A DNA stretch of 64,000 nt from Streptomyces angustmyceticus (lineage in GTDB: Bacteria; Actinomycetota; Actinomycetes; Streptomycetales; Streptomycetaceae), in assembly GCF_019933235.1 (NCBI RefSeq), contig NZ_CP082945.1, forward strand, positions 4,154,001 to 4,218,000, given 5' to 3'. Each line of letters begins with the position of its first letter. Position 1 is the stretch's first letter. This document shows positions 15,303 to 24,715 of this stretch, in pieces. The notes below the pieces were generated by a model. It did no database searches, was not told the DNA's origin, and saw only the letters and a list, made by a program, of their open reading frames with translations. A program made the translations under genes and the position numbers.

Positions 15303-15590
15303 CTAGAGCACCAGGCGTTCCGGCATCGGCTGCTCCACACCGTCCAGCTCCAGCGTGCAGCGGGGCATGGACGGGACCAGGTGCGGCTGGCGCAGCAGGA
15401 CGCGGAAGGGGTGGGCGGGCTCCTCGGGGAGCTCGCCGGTGAGCACGTTCATGCCGGGGCTGTGGTGCTTCTGGTACGCGACCACCTTGCCGTCGACCAG
15501 CAGCTCGATCTCCCCGGACCGTCCGGGCCCGACGTTCACCGTGATCGAGTGATCACCCTGGTCCAGGTGGAAGTGGTGGCTGTGTCCCAT
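15303..15590 (-). CDS. Small conserved-looking soluble protein of unknown function
   Basis: A 95-residue protein beginning MGHSHHFHLDQGDHSITVNV. The first 15 residues are His-rich (six His), which could bind metal. The remainder alternates beta-strand-like stretches (EIELLVDGKVVAYQ; HPFRVLLRQP) and includes ELPEEPAHP. GGAGG lies directly upstream of the ATG on the minus strand. It is divergent from the site-2 protease gene. The family is not recognised; codon bias and the ribosome site support it as a real gene. Confidence 0.7.
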   Translation of the reverse strand: MGHSHHFHLDQGDHSITVNVGPGRSGEIELLVDGKVVAYQKHHSPGMNVLTGELPEEPAHPFRVLLRQPHLVPSMPRCTLELDGVEQPMPERLVL

Positions 15591-15767
15591 GGCGCACCTC
15601 CGGCGGTTCGGTCCGTACCCCCCAGCGTGCCACCCGGACCGCGCGCGGGCCTTTCGTACCGCCGGTGCGGGCCGTGCGAGCGACAATTGTGGTGGGCGCC
15701 GGAGCACGGAGCGCGGGCCGCCAGGGCCCGCCCGCGGGGCCGGGCGCCGGGCCGGCGGGAGACGACG

Positions 15768-16898
15768 ATGAACGGCTCGGTCCGTGTGGGACATGTGGTC
15801 GGGGTGCCGCTGCGCGTGCACTGGAGCGTGCCGCTGCTGGTGGGCCTGTTCGCGTACGGGCTCGGCCACCAGGGCCTTCCCGTCTGGACGCCGGGCCGCT
15901 CGGACGGGGTCTACGCGCTCGCCGGTGTCGTCGGGGCGGCGCTGCTCATGGGCAGTCTGGTGCTGCACGAGACAGCCCATGCCAGGGCCGCGCTGCGCCG
16001 GCAGATCTCGGTCCAGGACGTGACGCTGTGGGCGCTGGGCGGCACCACCCGGATGGGGCGGCCGCAGTCCGCGGCGGCCGCCTTCGCCGTGGCCGTCAGC
16101 GGGCCGCTGACCAGCCTGGTCATCGGGGGTGTCGCGCTCGGGGCCGGGTTCGGGCTGCACGGGCTGTCCGGCTGGGCGGTGCCCGCCGTCGTCCTGGCGT
16201 GGCTGGGCTGGGCGAACCTGTTCCTGGGCGTGTTCAACCTGCTGCCCGCGGTGCCGCTGGACGGCGGGCGGGTGCTGCAGGCGGCGCTGTGGTGGCGCAC
16301 CGGGGACCGCGACCGGGCAGATCTGGCGGCGTCCCGGGGCGGCCAGATCATGGGGCTGCTGCTGGTGGCCGCCGGCTGGATCTCGGTGCTCCGCGGGGCA
16401 CCGGGCGGGCTGTGGATCGTCTTCATCGGCCTCTTCGTCCTGATCGTCGCCGGGGCGGAGCGGCGCCGCGCCGCCGTGCACACCGCGCTGCGGGGCATCC
16501 GGGTCGCCGATGCCATGTCGAGCCCGGTGGTGACCGGCGCCGACTGGCTGACCGTCGGCCGTTTCATCGACGAGGTGGCCGTGCACGCCCACCACTCCGC
16601 GCTGCCGCTGCTGGACTTCGAGGGCCGCCCCAGCGGCATCGTGCAGCTCAGCCGGCTCGCGGCGGTGCCGGGGCCGAGCCGGGAGACGGTGCGGGTGCGC
16701 GAGGCGGCGCTCCCGCTGTCCCAGTGCGCGACGGCCGCTCCGGACGATCCGCTGAGCGAGGCCCTGGAGCGGATCAACCTGCGCACCGGCGCGCGGCTCC
16801 TCGTCGTGGACGCGGGACACCTGGTGGGGATCGTCACCGGGAAGGACATCGCCCGGCTGATGCGGCGCACCACCCTGAGCGGCGGGGGGACCGGCTGA
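15768..16898 (+). CDS. Site-2-type zinc metalloprotease with CBS domains
   Basis: A 376-residue membrane protein of the M50 (SpoIVFB-like) family. HETAH at 67-71 supplies zinc ligands His67 and His71 and catalytic Glu68; VPLDGGR near 165 supplies the third ligand Asp. Six or so hydrophobic segments fill residues 10-245. The C-terminal third holds two CBS repeats (VADAMSSPVVTG..., and PLSEALERINLRTGARLLVV). Such enzymes cut membrane-embedded regulators; the CBS pair may sense nucleotides. The substrate is unknown. The ATG at 15768 follows GGCGGGAG; upstream in-frame starts lie in non-coding-looking sequence. Confidence 0.9.
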   Translation: MNGSVRVGHVVGVPLRVHWSVPLLVGLFAYGLGHQGLPVWTPGRSDGVYALAGVVGAALLMGSLVLHETAHARAALRRQISVQDVTLWALGGTTRMGRPQSAAAAFAVAVSGPLTSLVIGGVALGAGFGLHGLSGWAVPAVVLAWLGWANLFLGVFNLLPAVPLDGGRVLQAALWWRTGDRDRADLAASRGGQIMGLLLVAAGWISVLRGAPGGLWIVFIGLFVLIVAGAERRRAAVHTALRGIRVADAMSSPVVTGADWLTVGRFIDEVAVHAHHSALPLLDFEGRPSGIVQLSRLAAVPGPSRETVRVREAALPLSQCATAAPDDPLSEALERINLRTGARLLVVDAGHLVGIVTGKDIARLMRRTTLSGGGTG

Positions 16899-17022
16899 CC
16901 GGACCGCGCCGCCGGTGCCGGTGCCGCCGGCGGGCGCGCGGGGCCGGCCGGTGGCCACAATGGGGGTACGGCACGCCACGGGGGCACGGGGCGTGGCGGT
17001 AGCGGAGCACCGGAGCCGGGAG

Positions 17023-17763
17023 ATGCCCTACCTCACCGTGACCGCCCTGAGCCACACCGGGCTGATCCGCGAGCACAACGAGGACAGCCTGGTGGTGGGC
17101 CCGTGGACGCTCTGCGGCACCGTGACCGAGAACCCGCAGACCCTGGTGTTCCCCCTCGGCAACCCGCTGGTCGTCGCGGTCGCCGACGGCATCGGCGGGC
17201 AGCCGGCCGGGGAGGTGGCCAGCGCGCTCGTCGTCCGGCACCTGGCCGCGCTCGGCCCGTCGCTGGAGACCGACGAGGCGGTCCAGGACGTCGTCGAGCT
17301 GTGCAACCGCGCGGTGTACGCGGCCGCCGAGCGGGACCCGGAGCTGACCACCATGGGCACCACCGTCGCCGGCGCGGTCGTGCGGGAGAAGTCCGTGGTG
17401 GTGTTCAACGTCGGTGACAGCCGGGTGTTCGCGAGCGCCGGGGAGGAGCTGCGCCAGGTGAGCGTGGACGACAGTCCGCCGCTGCCGCCGGGGCGGCGCA
17501 CCACCTCCGTCGTCACCCAGGCGCTGGGCGGCGCACCGGAGTTCAGCGCCGTCACCCCGCACCTCACCACCGCGCCGCTCACGGTGGGCGACCGCTATCT
17601 GGTGTGCACCGACGGGCTGACCGACCCCGTCCCCGAGGACGAGGTCGGCGAGCTGCTGCGGCGCCACAGCGGCGGCCGGGCGGCCTTCGAGCTGTGGAAG
17701 TCCGCCATCGAGGCGGGCGGCCCCGACAACATCACGCTGGCCCTGCTCACCATCGGGGAGTGA
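17023..17763 (+). CDS. PP2C-family serine/threonine phosphatase
   Basis: A 246-residue PPM phosphatase. All metal and catalytic motifs are present: REHNEDS at the N-terminus, VADGIGGQPAG with Asp55, FNVGDSRVF, CTDGLTD and the terminal GGPDNITLALL. It has no membrane segment or extra domain. It would dephosphorylate Ser/Thr proteins and so oppose Hanks-type kinases such as the one at 31071, although no link is shown. The ATG with GGAG upstream was chosen over a start 36 codons earlier whose extra residues look random. Confidence 0.92.
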   Translation: MPYLTVTALSHTGLIREHNEDSLVVGPWTLCGTVTENPQTLVFPLGNPLVVAVADGIGGQPAGEVASALVVRHLAALGPSLETDEAVQDVVELCNRAVYAAAERDPELTTMGTTVAGAVVREKSVVVFNVGDSRVFASAGEELRQVSVDDSPPLPPGRRTTSVVTQALGGAPEFSAVTPHLTTAPLTVGDRYLVCTDGLTDPVPEDEVGELLRRHSGGRAAFELWKSAIEAGGPDNITLALLTIGE

Positions 17764-17900
17764 CCGACCGGGGAGCGATCCGCTCGCCCCCGGGGCGCCA
17801 CCGTGCGGCGGCACCGGCCGGCGGGCCCTCGGGAGAACCCCACCACGGTGCTACCGGCAGCCGGATGGGCACCGGGGAGCCGCTCGACAACCCTTGCCCC

Positions 17901-19406
17901 ATGACGACTCACCCGCCCCGCGCCCTGGCGCTCACGCTCTCCGCCGCGGCCGTCGCCGCCACCCTGGCCGCCCTCGCCCCGGCGGCCCGCGCCCAGACGT
18001 CGGGCACGGCGGTGCCCGCCCTCACCTGGGGGCCGTGCGCCCCTCCCGCCCTTCCGGGACAGGAGTGCGCGAAGCTGCCCGTACCGGTCGACTACCGCGA
18101 CCCGCGGGGCCCGCGGCTCACCCTCGCCGTGTCCCGGGTGCGCAGCGACCGGCCCGCGGCGCGGCGGGGCACGCTGCTGATGATCCCCGGCGGGCCGGGC
18201 GGGGCCGGGGTGCCGCGGCTGACGGCGAAGCGGGCGGCGCTGGGCAGGGAGCTGGCCGGCGCCTACGACCTCGTCACCTTCGACCCGCGGGGCACCGGCG
18301 GCAGTTCGACGGCGGGCTGCGGGCTCGACGCGGCCGACCGGCACCTGGTGGCCCTGCGGTCGTGGCCCGCGCCGGACGGCGGCATCACGGAGAACGCCGC
18401 CAGGGCCCGGCGGATCGCCGACGCCTGTGCCCGGCAGGGCGGTGCCGTGCTGCGCGGCATGTCCAGCGCGAACGAGGCGCGCGACATCGACCGCCTCCGC
18501 CGGGCCCTGGGCGAGGAGAAGCTGTCGGCCTGGGCGACCTCGTACGGGGCCTACGTCGGGGCGGTGTACGCGCAGAAGTACCCGCGGCACACCGACCGCT
18601 GGGTGCTGGACAGCTCCGGCGACCCCGATCCGTCCCGGGTGGAGCGGGGCTGGCTGGCGAACCTGGCGGTGGGCGCCGACGACCGGTTCCCCGACTTCGC
18701 GGCCTGGGCCGCCGACCCGGCCCGGAAGGACGAGGGGCTGCGGCTGGCCGAACGCCCCGGGGACGTAAGGCCGTTGGTCCTCGCGCTGGCGGCGGAGCTG
18801 GACCGGGCGCCGAAGCGGTCCACCACCCAGGGCGTCCCGCTGACCGGCAATCTGCTGCGCCAGGCCCTGCAGGACACCCTGCAGAGCGACGCCTCCTTCC
18901 CCGGATTCGCCCGGCTGGTCCGGCAGGCCCGGGACCCGCACGCGACGCCGGTGCTGCCCGCCGCCCTCGCCGGGCCCCTGCCCGACGAGAGCGCCGCGGC
19001 CGTGCTGCTCCCCCTCTGCAACGACGTGCGCTGGCCGGCGTCGGTCCCCGCCCACCGGCGCGCGGTGGCCGCCGACCGCGCCCGGCACCCGCTCACGGCC
19101 GGGATGCCGGCGAACATCACGCCCTGTTCCTTCTGGAAGGAGGCGCCGGCGGAGCGGCCCACGCGGATCACCGACCGGGGCCCGTCCAACATCCTGATGC
19201 TCCAGAACCGCCGGGACCCGAACACCCCGTACGCCGGCGCCCTGAAGATGCGGCGGGCCCTGGGCGGCCGGGCCCGCCTGGTCACCCTGGAGCACGGCGG
19301 CCACGGCGCCTACCTCGCCAACGGCACCGCCTGCGGCGACCGGGCGGTCACCGCCTTCCTGACGACGGGCCACCGCCCGGGGCGGGACGTGCGCTGCGCC
19401 GGCTGA
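17901..19406 (+). CDS. Secreted TAP-like alpha/beta-hydrolase (tripeptidyl aminopeptidase family)
   Basis: A 501-residue exported serine peptidase. A signal peptide spans 1 to about 30 (ending AARAQT). The oxyanion segment MIPGGPGGAG, nucleophile Ser214 in WATSYGAYVG, acid Asp in NRRDPNTPYAGAL and His in EHGGHGAYL match the SlpD/SlpE/TAP family with its C-terminal cap. These enzymes remove tripeptides or single residues from peptide N-termini outside the cell. The start at 17901 puts a basic signal-peptide N-terminus first; an in-frame ATG at 17865 would add 12 residues. Neither start has an obvious ribosome site. Confidence 0.9.
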   Translation: MTTHPPRALALTLSAAAVAATLAALAPAARAQTSGTAVPALTWGPCAPPALPGQECAKLPVPVDYRDPRGPRLTLAVSRVRSDRPAARRGTLLMIPGGPGGAGVPRLTAKRAALGRELAGAYDLVTFDPRGTGGSSTAGCGLDAADRHLVALRSWPAPDGGITENAARARRIADACARQGGAVLRGMSSANEARDIDRLRRALGEEKLSAWATSYGAYVGAVYAQKYPRHTDRWVLDSSGDPDPSRVERGWLANLAVGADDRFPDFAAWAADPARKDEGLRLAERPGDVRPLVLALAAELDRAPKRSTTQGVPLTGNLLRQALQDTLQSDASFPGFARLVRQARDPHATPVLPAALAGPLPDESAAAVLLPLCNDVRWPASVPAHRRAVAADRARHPLTAGMPANITPCSFWKEAPAERPTRITDRGPSNILMLQNRRDPNTPYAGALKMRRALGGRARLVTLEHGGHGAYLANGTACGDRAVTAFLTTGHRPGRDVRCAG

Positions 19407-19503
19407 CCCGGCGCCGGTGAACCGGCCCGCGCGGCACGGGCGGACGGGCGACATGTCCGGCCGCGTGCGCCGTGCGGGCCGCTCCCGCGTCTAGGTTGGC
19501 CGG

Positions 19504-20961
19504 ATGAGCGCGGCAGGGGTCACCGTCCGGGGCGAGGTGCTCCTGGGCACGCTGGGCTCCGTGCTGCTGGGCGTCGGCGGATGGGGGGCGGGGGCGCTGC
19601 CGCACGGCGTGCCGGACGGTCTGTGGGGACGGCCCGGCGAGGTGCTGCGGTGCGCGGGCGTCGCCGTGTCGTACGCCGGTCTGGTGCTGCTGATCGCCGC
19701 GTGGTGGCGGCTGGGCACCCGCGTCGCGGACGGCACGGCGGGCGGGGGGCGGCCGCTGCGCACGGCGGTGTGGTGCTGGGTGCTGCCGCTGCTGCCGGGC
19801 CCGTTGCTGGGCAGCAGCGACGCCTACAGCTACCTCGCCCAGGGCGCGCTGGCGGACCGCGGGCGCGATGTGTACGCGCTGGGCCCGGCGGCGCTGGGCG
19901 GCCCGCTCGCGGCGAACGTGCCCGGGATGTGGCACGACGCCCCCGCCCCGTACGGACCGCTGTCCGTCGCCGTGGCGCGGGCCGTGGTGGCTCTCACCGG
20001 GGAACAGCACGTGGTGGCCGCGGCCCTGGGCCTGCGGCTGGTGGCGGCGGCCGGGCTGGCGCTGACGGTGTGGGCCCTGCGGCGGCTGGCGGCCGCGTCG
20101 GGCTCCGACGAGGCCGGGGCGCTGTGGGCCGGGGCGCTCAGCCCGCTGGTGCTGCTGCACCTGGTCGGCGGGGCGCACAACGAGGCCCTGATGCTCGGGC
20201 TGCTGACGGCCGGTCTGCTCGCGTTCCGGCGGGGGCGCTGGGCCGTGGGCACCGTCGTGCTGACCGCGGCGGTGCTGGTGAAGGCGCCCGCCGTGGTGGG
20301 CCTGCTGTGCGCGGCGGCGGTGTCCGTGGCGGGGCGGGACGGCGCCGGGCGGCGGGCGCGGCGGGCGGCCGGGATCGCCGCGCTGGCCGCCGCCGCGCTG
20401 GTGGCGGGGGTGTTCCTCTGCGGCCAGGGCTGGGGGTGGCTGTGGACCCTGCGCACACCCGCCGCGGTGCACACCCTGCTGTCCCTGAGCACGGACGCGG
20501 GCCATGTGCTGGGGTGGCTCGCGCGGGGACTGGGGTGGGGCACGGCGGCCGGGGCGATGACGGCGGCGCGGCTGGCGGGGCTGCTGGTGGGGCTGGGAGC
20601 GGTGGGTTACTGGGTGCGGCGCGCCCCGCGCGCCGGCGCCGAGCGGGCGACGGGGACGGCGCTGCTGGTGCTGGTCGCGGCCGCGCCGGTGGCGCAGCCC
20701 TGGTACGCGCTGTGGGCGCTGGTGCCGCTGGCGGCGGTGTCCTGGCGGCGGCTGGCGGGGGGCGGCGCCAAGGCGGCGGTGGCGGCGCTGACGCTGGTGG
20801 TGATGCCGTCGGGGCAGGGGCCCACCTGGGCGACCGGGCTGGCGGCCGCCGCCGGGGGAGCGGTGGCGCTGGCGGTGGTGCTGCGGTGGGCGCCTAGGGA
20901 GCGGCCGGGGCCGGTGCCGGCCGCCGTCGTCCCGCCCGCAGCAGCCAGAGCGCGCCGGTGA
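19504..20961 (+). CDS. GT-C polyprenol-phosphomannose mannosyltransferase (MptA/MptB-like)
   Basis: A 485-residue polytopic protein with about 12 hydrophobic helices. The first extracytoplasmic loop holds LLGSSDAYSYLAQGALADRG, the acidic motif expected of GT-C mannosyltransferases of the MptA/MptB (alpha-1,6-mannosyl) family. Later PVAQPWYALWALVPLAAVS resembles the family's C-terminal helix. The donor would be polyprenyl-phosphomannose. It converges with the flippase-like gene, overlapping its 3' end by 68 bases. It opens a locus of envelope glycan genes. Confidence 0.75.
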   Translation: MSAAGVTVRGEVLLGTLGSVLLGVGGWGAGALPHGVPDGLWGRPGEVLRCAGVAVSYAGLVLLIAAWWRLGTRVADGTAGGGRPLRTAVWCWVLPLLPGPLLGSSDAYSYLAQGALADRGRDVYALGPAALGGPLAANVPGMWHDAPAPYGPLSVAVARAVVALTGEQHVVAAALGLRLVAAAGLALTVWALRRLAAASGSDEAGALWAGALSPLVLLHLVGGAHNEALMLGLLTAGLLAFRRGRWAVGTVVLTAAVLVKAPAVVGLLCAAAVSVAGRDGAGRRARRAAGIAALAAAALVAGVFLCGQGWGWLWTLRTPAAVHTLLSLSTDAGHVLGWLARGLGWGTAAGAMTAARLAGLLVGLGAVGYWVRRAPRAGAERATGTALLVLVAAAPVAQPWYALWALVPLAAVSWRRLAGGGAKAAVAALTLVVMPSGQGPTWATGLAAAAGGAVALAVVLRWAPRERPGPVPAAVVPPAAARARR

Positions 20962-21928
20962 GCGCGCCGAGCGGGATCTCCAGCAGGTGCGTGAACGTGG
21001 CGAAGAGCAGCATGGCGGAGGCCACGGCGGCCGGGACGCCGCCGAGGGCGACCAGCGCGACGGCGGCGGCGCACTCGGTCACGCCGATGCCGCCGGGCGT
21101 CACCGCGATCTGGGTCAGCAGCCGGCTGGCCGCGAACACCGCCAGCGCCTCCCCCGTGCCGCTGCCGGCGCCCGCCGCCTGCAGACAGGCCAGGAACAGG
21201 GCGCCCTGCGCCGCCAGGGTGGCGGCCATGCCGCACACCAGCCGCACCCAGGAACGGCGGACCACGTCCCGGCTCTCGTCGCGCAGCCGCACCGCGAGCT
21301 GCCGGGCCCGCCGGGCGGCGTGCCGCAGCGGTCCGGCCGGGGCCGGCGGGCGACGGGTGCCGGGAGCCCGGCGGCGGTGGCGCAGGGCGGGCCACCCGGC
21401 CGCGAGCGCCACGGGCAGGGCGAGCACCACGCCGCCCGCGGCCGCCGCCCAGCCGATGCCGGGGACGGGGCTGCCCGCCAGCAGCAGCGCGCCCACCGCC
21501 GACAGCGCCAGCCGGGCGGCCACGTTGCACACCCCGGTGAGCGCGACGCACACGGTCACGGCCCGCGGCGGATGCCCCCAGCGGCGGGTCATGGCGTAGG
21601 TGACGGCGACGCCCGCACCGCCGCCGAGCGGCAGCAGATTGCTCACCGCGCTGCCCGTGCAGTTCACCAACAGCGCCTGACGAAGCGTCAGGCCGGGGAG
21701 GGCGGCGCTGAGGACGTAGGTGTAGCTCCACAGGGCGGCGCCGGCCAGCGCGCACAGCAGTGCCACCTGCGGGCCGCCGACGTGCCCGAGCTGGGCGCGG
21801 ACGGCGGCCCAGTCGGTGCCGGCCGCCCGCGGCAGGGCCAGGGCCAGCAGGATCAGGCCGGCGGCGGAGGAGAGCAGGCCCAGCAGCCGCAGGGCGGACT
21901 TCGGCAGCCGCGCGGTGAGCGGTGTCAT
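20894..21928 (-). CDS. Flippase-like membrane protein (LPG synthase TM / UPF0104)
   Basis: A 344-residue protein with seven to eight hydrophobic segments and the family motifs LLVNCTGSAVSNLLPLGGGAGV and ITQIAVTPGGIGVTE-like LLTQIAVTPGGIGVTE. Members relate to the transmembrane part of lysylphosphatidylglycerol synthase and include lipid-linked glycan translocases. Its ATG overlaps the PIG-L deacetylase stop by four bases (ATGA on the minus strand), so the two are translationally coupled. The Pro/Ala-rich C-terminus runs under the end of the mannosyltransferase gene on the other strand. Confidence 0.85.
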   Translation of the reverse strand: MTPLTARLPKSALRLLGLLSSAAGLILLALALPRAAGTDWAAVRAQLGHVGGPQVALLCALAGAALWSYTYVLSAALPGLTLRQALLVNCTGSAVSNLLPLGGGAGVAVTYAMTRRWGHPPRAVTVCVALTGVCNVAARLALSAVGALLLAGSPVPGIGWAAAAGGVVLALPVALAAGWPALRHRRRAPGTRRPPAPAGPLRHAARRARQLAVRLRDESRDVVRRSWVRLVCGMAATLAAQGALFLACLQAAGAGSGTGEALAVFAASRLLTQIAVTPGGIGVTECAAAVALVALGGVPAAVASAMLLFATFTHLLEIPLGALTGALWLLRAGRRRPAPAPAAP

Positions 21929-22764
21929 CGGCCGCGCGCCGCCGCCCCGGCGCCCGGCAGCGTGGCCAGCGGATCGCGCAGGACGGGCCCGGCGGGCAGC
22001 CCGCGCTGGATGTACCACTCGGTGCCCAGCACCTGGCGGAAGGCCGGTCCGGGCAGCCGGCCCAGGGCGGCCAGAGTGCGTTCGGAGTCGCCGCCGCGGG
22101 CCTGGCTGAGGTGCGCGGACATGCTGGCGCGCTTGGCCCGCCAGTGCCGTCTGACCGGCACCCGGTGGGTGATCTCGGCGCGTGCGCCGTACGCCTGCCG
22201 GAAGGAGTCCCGGTCGAAGTGCGGCGGGAAGCGGTGGATCCAGGAGGCGGCGCGCAGCCCGCGCAGCAGGAGGGTGCGGTCGACGGTGGCCTCCAGCACC
22301 ACCGGGGTGCCCGCCAGGCGCGCGGCGCGGTAGCCGACCCGGTGGACCTGGACGTGATCGGGGTGCCCGTAGCCGCCCGCCGGGTCGTAGACGGTCAGCA
22401 GGTCGGCGCGCTCCTCGGTGAGCAGGGCCGCCAGGCGCGCGGCCGCCTCGTCGACGTCCGCCGCGGCGAACGGCTCGGCGCCGGCGCGGGCGGGGGCCGG
22501 GGCGGGCCCGTGCCCGGAGTCGGCGTAGCCGAGGAAGGCGACCCGGGAGCAGCCCAGGATCCGGGCGGAGGCGTGCGCCTCGGCGCGGCGCACCGCGCCC
22601 AGGCCGCGCTCCCGCAGGTCCTCGGGGGCCAGGCCGCGCTCGCCCGCCGTGGCCAGCACGAGCACCACACGGTGTCCCTGACCGGCCAGGCGCGCCATGG
22701 TCCCGGCGGTCAGCAGCGCCTCGTCGTCCGGATGCGCGTGAAAGAACAAGCACGTATGTCTCAC
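21925..22764 (-). CDS. PIG-L family N-deacetylase
   Basis: A 279-residue zinc hydrolase. HAHPDDEALL at residues 9-18 gives the His-Asp-Asp-Glu cluster, and GYGHPDHVQVHRVGY near 130 gives the third metal-ligand His. The family removes N-acetyl groups from GlcNAc-type sugars (PIG-L, MshB, Bshb). Neighbours are glycosyltransferases, so it probably deacetylates a sugar in an envelope glycolipid. It is divergent from the GT4 gene across 59 bases, in which CCCCA-TAC-TGGGG at 22781-22793 is a small palindrome. Confidence 0.9.
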   Translation of the reverse strand: MRHTCLFFHAHPDDEALLTAGTMARLAGQGHRVVLVLATAGERGLAPEDLRERGLGAVRRAEAHASARILGCSRVAFLGYADSGHGPAPAPARAGAEPFAAADVDEAAARLAALLTEERADLLTVYDPAGGYGHPDHVQVHRVGYRAARLAGTPVVLEATVDRTLLLRGLRAASWIHRFPPHFDRDSFRQAYGARAEITHRVPVRRHWRAKRASMSAHLSQARGGDSERTLAALGRLPGPAFRQVLGTEWYIQRGLPAGPVLRDPLATLPGAGAAARGR

Positions 22765-22823
22765 GAACCATGCTTTACCACCCCATACTGGGGAACTTCA
22801 CGCCCCATGTCGGAAGTGCAGCC

Positions 22824-23942
22824 ATGATCCTTCACATTTCAGACTGCTTCGCTCCGCGGACGGGAGGTATCGAGATCCAGGTCGCCGCCCTGGCCGCCGC
22901 GCAGCACCGGGCGGGCCAGGCCGCCGAGGTCGTCACCGCGACGCCCGCCGCCCCGGGGGCGCCGGCGGCCGGATGGCCCTACCCCGTGCACAGGATCAGT
23001 GCGCGGCTGCCCGGGCACCTGCCCGTTCACCCCAGGGCGGGACACGCCATCGACCGGTTGTTGACGGAGCGTCACCCACGGGTGGTGCACGTCCACCTGG
23101 GCGCGGCCTCCCCGTTCGCCTGGGCCGCGCTGGCCTGCGCCCGGCGGCGGGGCATCCCCGCCGTGGCCACCGTCCACAGCATGTGGGACCCGGTGGTGCG
23201 CGCCCTGTACCGGCTGCTGAGCCGGACCGGGCACGGCCCCACCGCTCCGGTGGCCGTGACGACCGTGAGCACCTCGGCCGCCCGGCTGATCCGGCAGGCC
23301 CTGCCGGACGTCCGCCCGCGCGTCATCCCCAACGGCATCGACGCCGCGTGGTGGCGCGGCACCCAGGGCGCGGCCGAGCGCCAGGACGGCCGGGTGCACA
23401 TCGTCGCCGTCGGGCGGCTCGTCCCGCGCAAGGAACCCATGGAACTGCTGGCGGCGCTGCACTCCGCCCATGCCCGGATGTCCCGCCGGGGCACCGCGCT
23501 GCGCGCCACGTTCGCCGGCGCCGGGCCGAGCCTGCGCCCGATACAGCGCTATCTGCGCCGCCACGGGATGGACAGCTGGATCCGCCTCGCGGGCCGGCTG
23601 CAGCCCGGGGAGGTGCGGGAACTGCTGGCCGGCGCCGACCTGTTCGTCAACCCCTGCCGGCGGGAGTCCTTCGGGATCGCCGCCCTGGAGGCGCGCACCA
23701 GCGGACTGCCGGTCCTCGCCCGCGCGCACACCGGCGTCGCCGACTTCGTCCGGCACAACCGCGAGGGCGCGCTGTGCGGCCACTCGGCCTTCGCCCTGGC
23801 CGACGAGGTGCTCTGGCTGGCCCGCACCCCCGGGGCCCGGCGCAGCCTGGCCGCACACAACTGGGAGACCGAGCCGGTGCACTGCACCTGGCCCGTGGTC
23901 ACCGAAGCGTTCGCGCACGCCTACGACGACGTCACCCGCTGA
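22824..23942 (+). CDS. GT4 family glycosyltransferase
   Basis: A 372-residue GT-B enzyme. The N-terminal donor/acceptor loop reads SDCFAPRTGGIEIQV. The C-terminal nucleotide-sugar domain contains VAVGRLVPRKEP and FVNPCRRESFGIAALEARTS, with the E-x7-E retaining motif. It transfers a sugar from a nucleotide donor to an unknown acceptor. The ATG at 22824 begins the MILHISD strand; an upstream ATG at 22770 lacks a ribosome site. It is probably co-transcribed with the methyltransferase (71 bases later). Confidence 0.9.
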   Translation: MILHISDCFAPRTGGIEIQVAALAAAQHRAGQAAEVVTATPAAPGAPAAGWPYPVHRISARLPGHLPVHPRAGHAIDRLLTERHPRVVHVHLGAASPFAWAALACARRRGIPAVATVHSMWDPVVRALYRLLSRTGHGPTAPVAVTTVSTSAARLIRQALPDVRPRVIPNGIDAAWWRGTQGAAERQDGRVHIVAVGRLVPRKEPMELLAALHSAHARMSRRGTALRATFAGAGPSLRPIQRYLRRHGMDSWIRLAGRLQPGEVRELLAGADLFVNPCRRESFGIAALEARTSGLPVLARAHTGVADFVRHNREGALCGHSAFALADEVLWLARTPGARRSLAAHNWETEPVHCTWPVVTEAFAHAYDDVTR

Positions 23943-24013
23943 CGCCCCGTCATCCCGCAGACATCCGGCGGCCTCCCGGAAGCGTGGCCACCGCACCGGC
24001 CCGGAAGGTTCTC

Positions 24014-24715
24014 ATGCACCGCCTCCTCGACCGCGCGCACCGCGCCCTCTTCGCCGCGCTCTCCCTCATCGGCCTCCGCGGCCAGGGACGGGTCCTGCAC
24101 TGGTACTTCGACTGGTGGCACCGGCGGCCCGACCCGTGGGGGCTGGCCGTGGACGACTACGAGCAGTTCAAGTACGCGACGACCCTGCGGCTGCTGCCCC
24201 ATCGCCCCTACCGGCGGATCCTGGACGTCGGCTGCAGCGAGGGCGCCTTCACCCACCGCCTCGCGGCCGCGTTCCCGCAGGCCGAGATCACCGGGGTGGA
24301 CATCTCCGAGCGCGCGCTCGCCCGCGCCCGCACCCCCGTGCAGGGGCGCGCCGCCGCGCCCCGGTTCACCCGGCTCAACATCCTCACCGCGCCGCCCGAG
24401 GAGCGGTTCGACCTCGTCTTCTGCGCCGAACTGCTCTACTACCTGGGCCGGCCCCCGCACCTGCGGCGGGCCTGCGCCCATCTGACCCGGGCCGTGGCGC
24501 CCGGCGGGCTGCTGGTCCTGGTCCACCCCTGGCCGGAGTCCCGCCGGTTCTGCGCGTACTTCGAGACCGTGGCCGGGCTGCACCGCGTGATCGAGCACGT
24601 GGAACCGGACTCCTTCCGCCCGTTCGCCGTCACCGTCTACGAACGGCCCGCCGCGCCCCGGCCCGGACTTCCCCGGGACGTCCGCGCCACCGCGGACCCG
24701 GGCCGCGGAGCGTGA
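24014..24715 (+). CDS. SAM-dependent methyltransferase (NodS-like)
   Basis: A 233-residue class I methyltransferase. Motif I is ILDVGCSEGAFTHRLA, followed by ITGVDISERALARA (acidic loop) and FDLVFCAELLYYLGRPPHLR (motif IV). The N-terminal segment with DPWGLAVDDYEQFKY resembles NodS/SAM enzymes that act on deacetylated sugar amines. Next to a PIG-L deacetylase, N-methylation of a freed amino sugar is an attractive hypothesis. It ends in a four-base GTGA overlap with the next GT gene. Confidence 0.85.
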   Translation: MHRLLDRAHRALFAALSLIGLRGQGRVLHWYFDWWHRRPDPWGLAVDDYEQFKYATTLRLLPHRPYRRILDVGCSEGAFTHRLAAAFPQAEITGVDISERALARARTPVQGRAAAPRFTRLNILTAPPEERFDLVFCAELLYYLGRPPHLRRACAHLTRAVAPGGLLVLVHPWPESRRFCAYFETVAGLHRVIEHVEPDSFRPFAVTVYERPAAPRPGLPRDVRATADPGRGA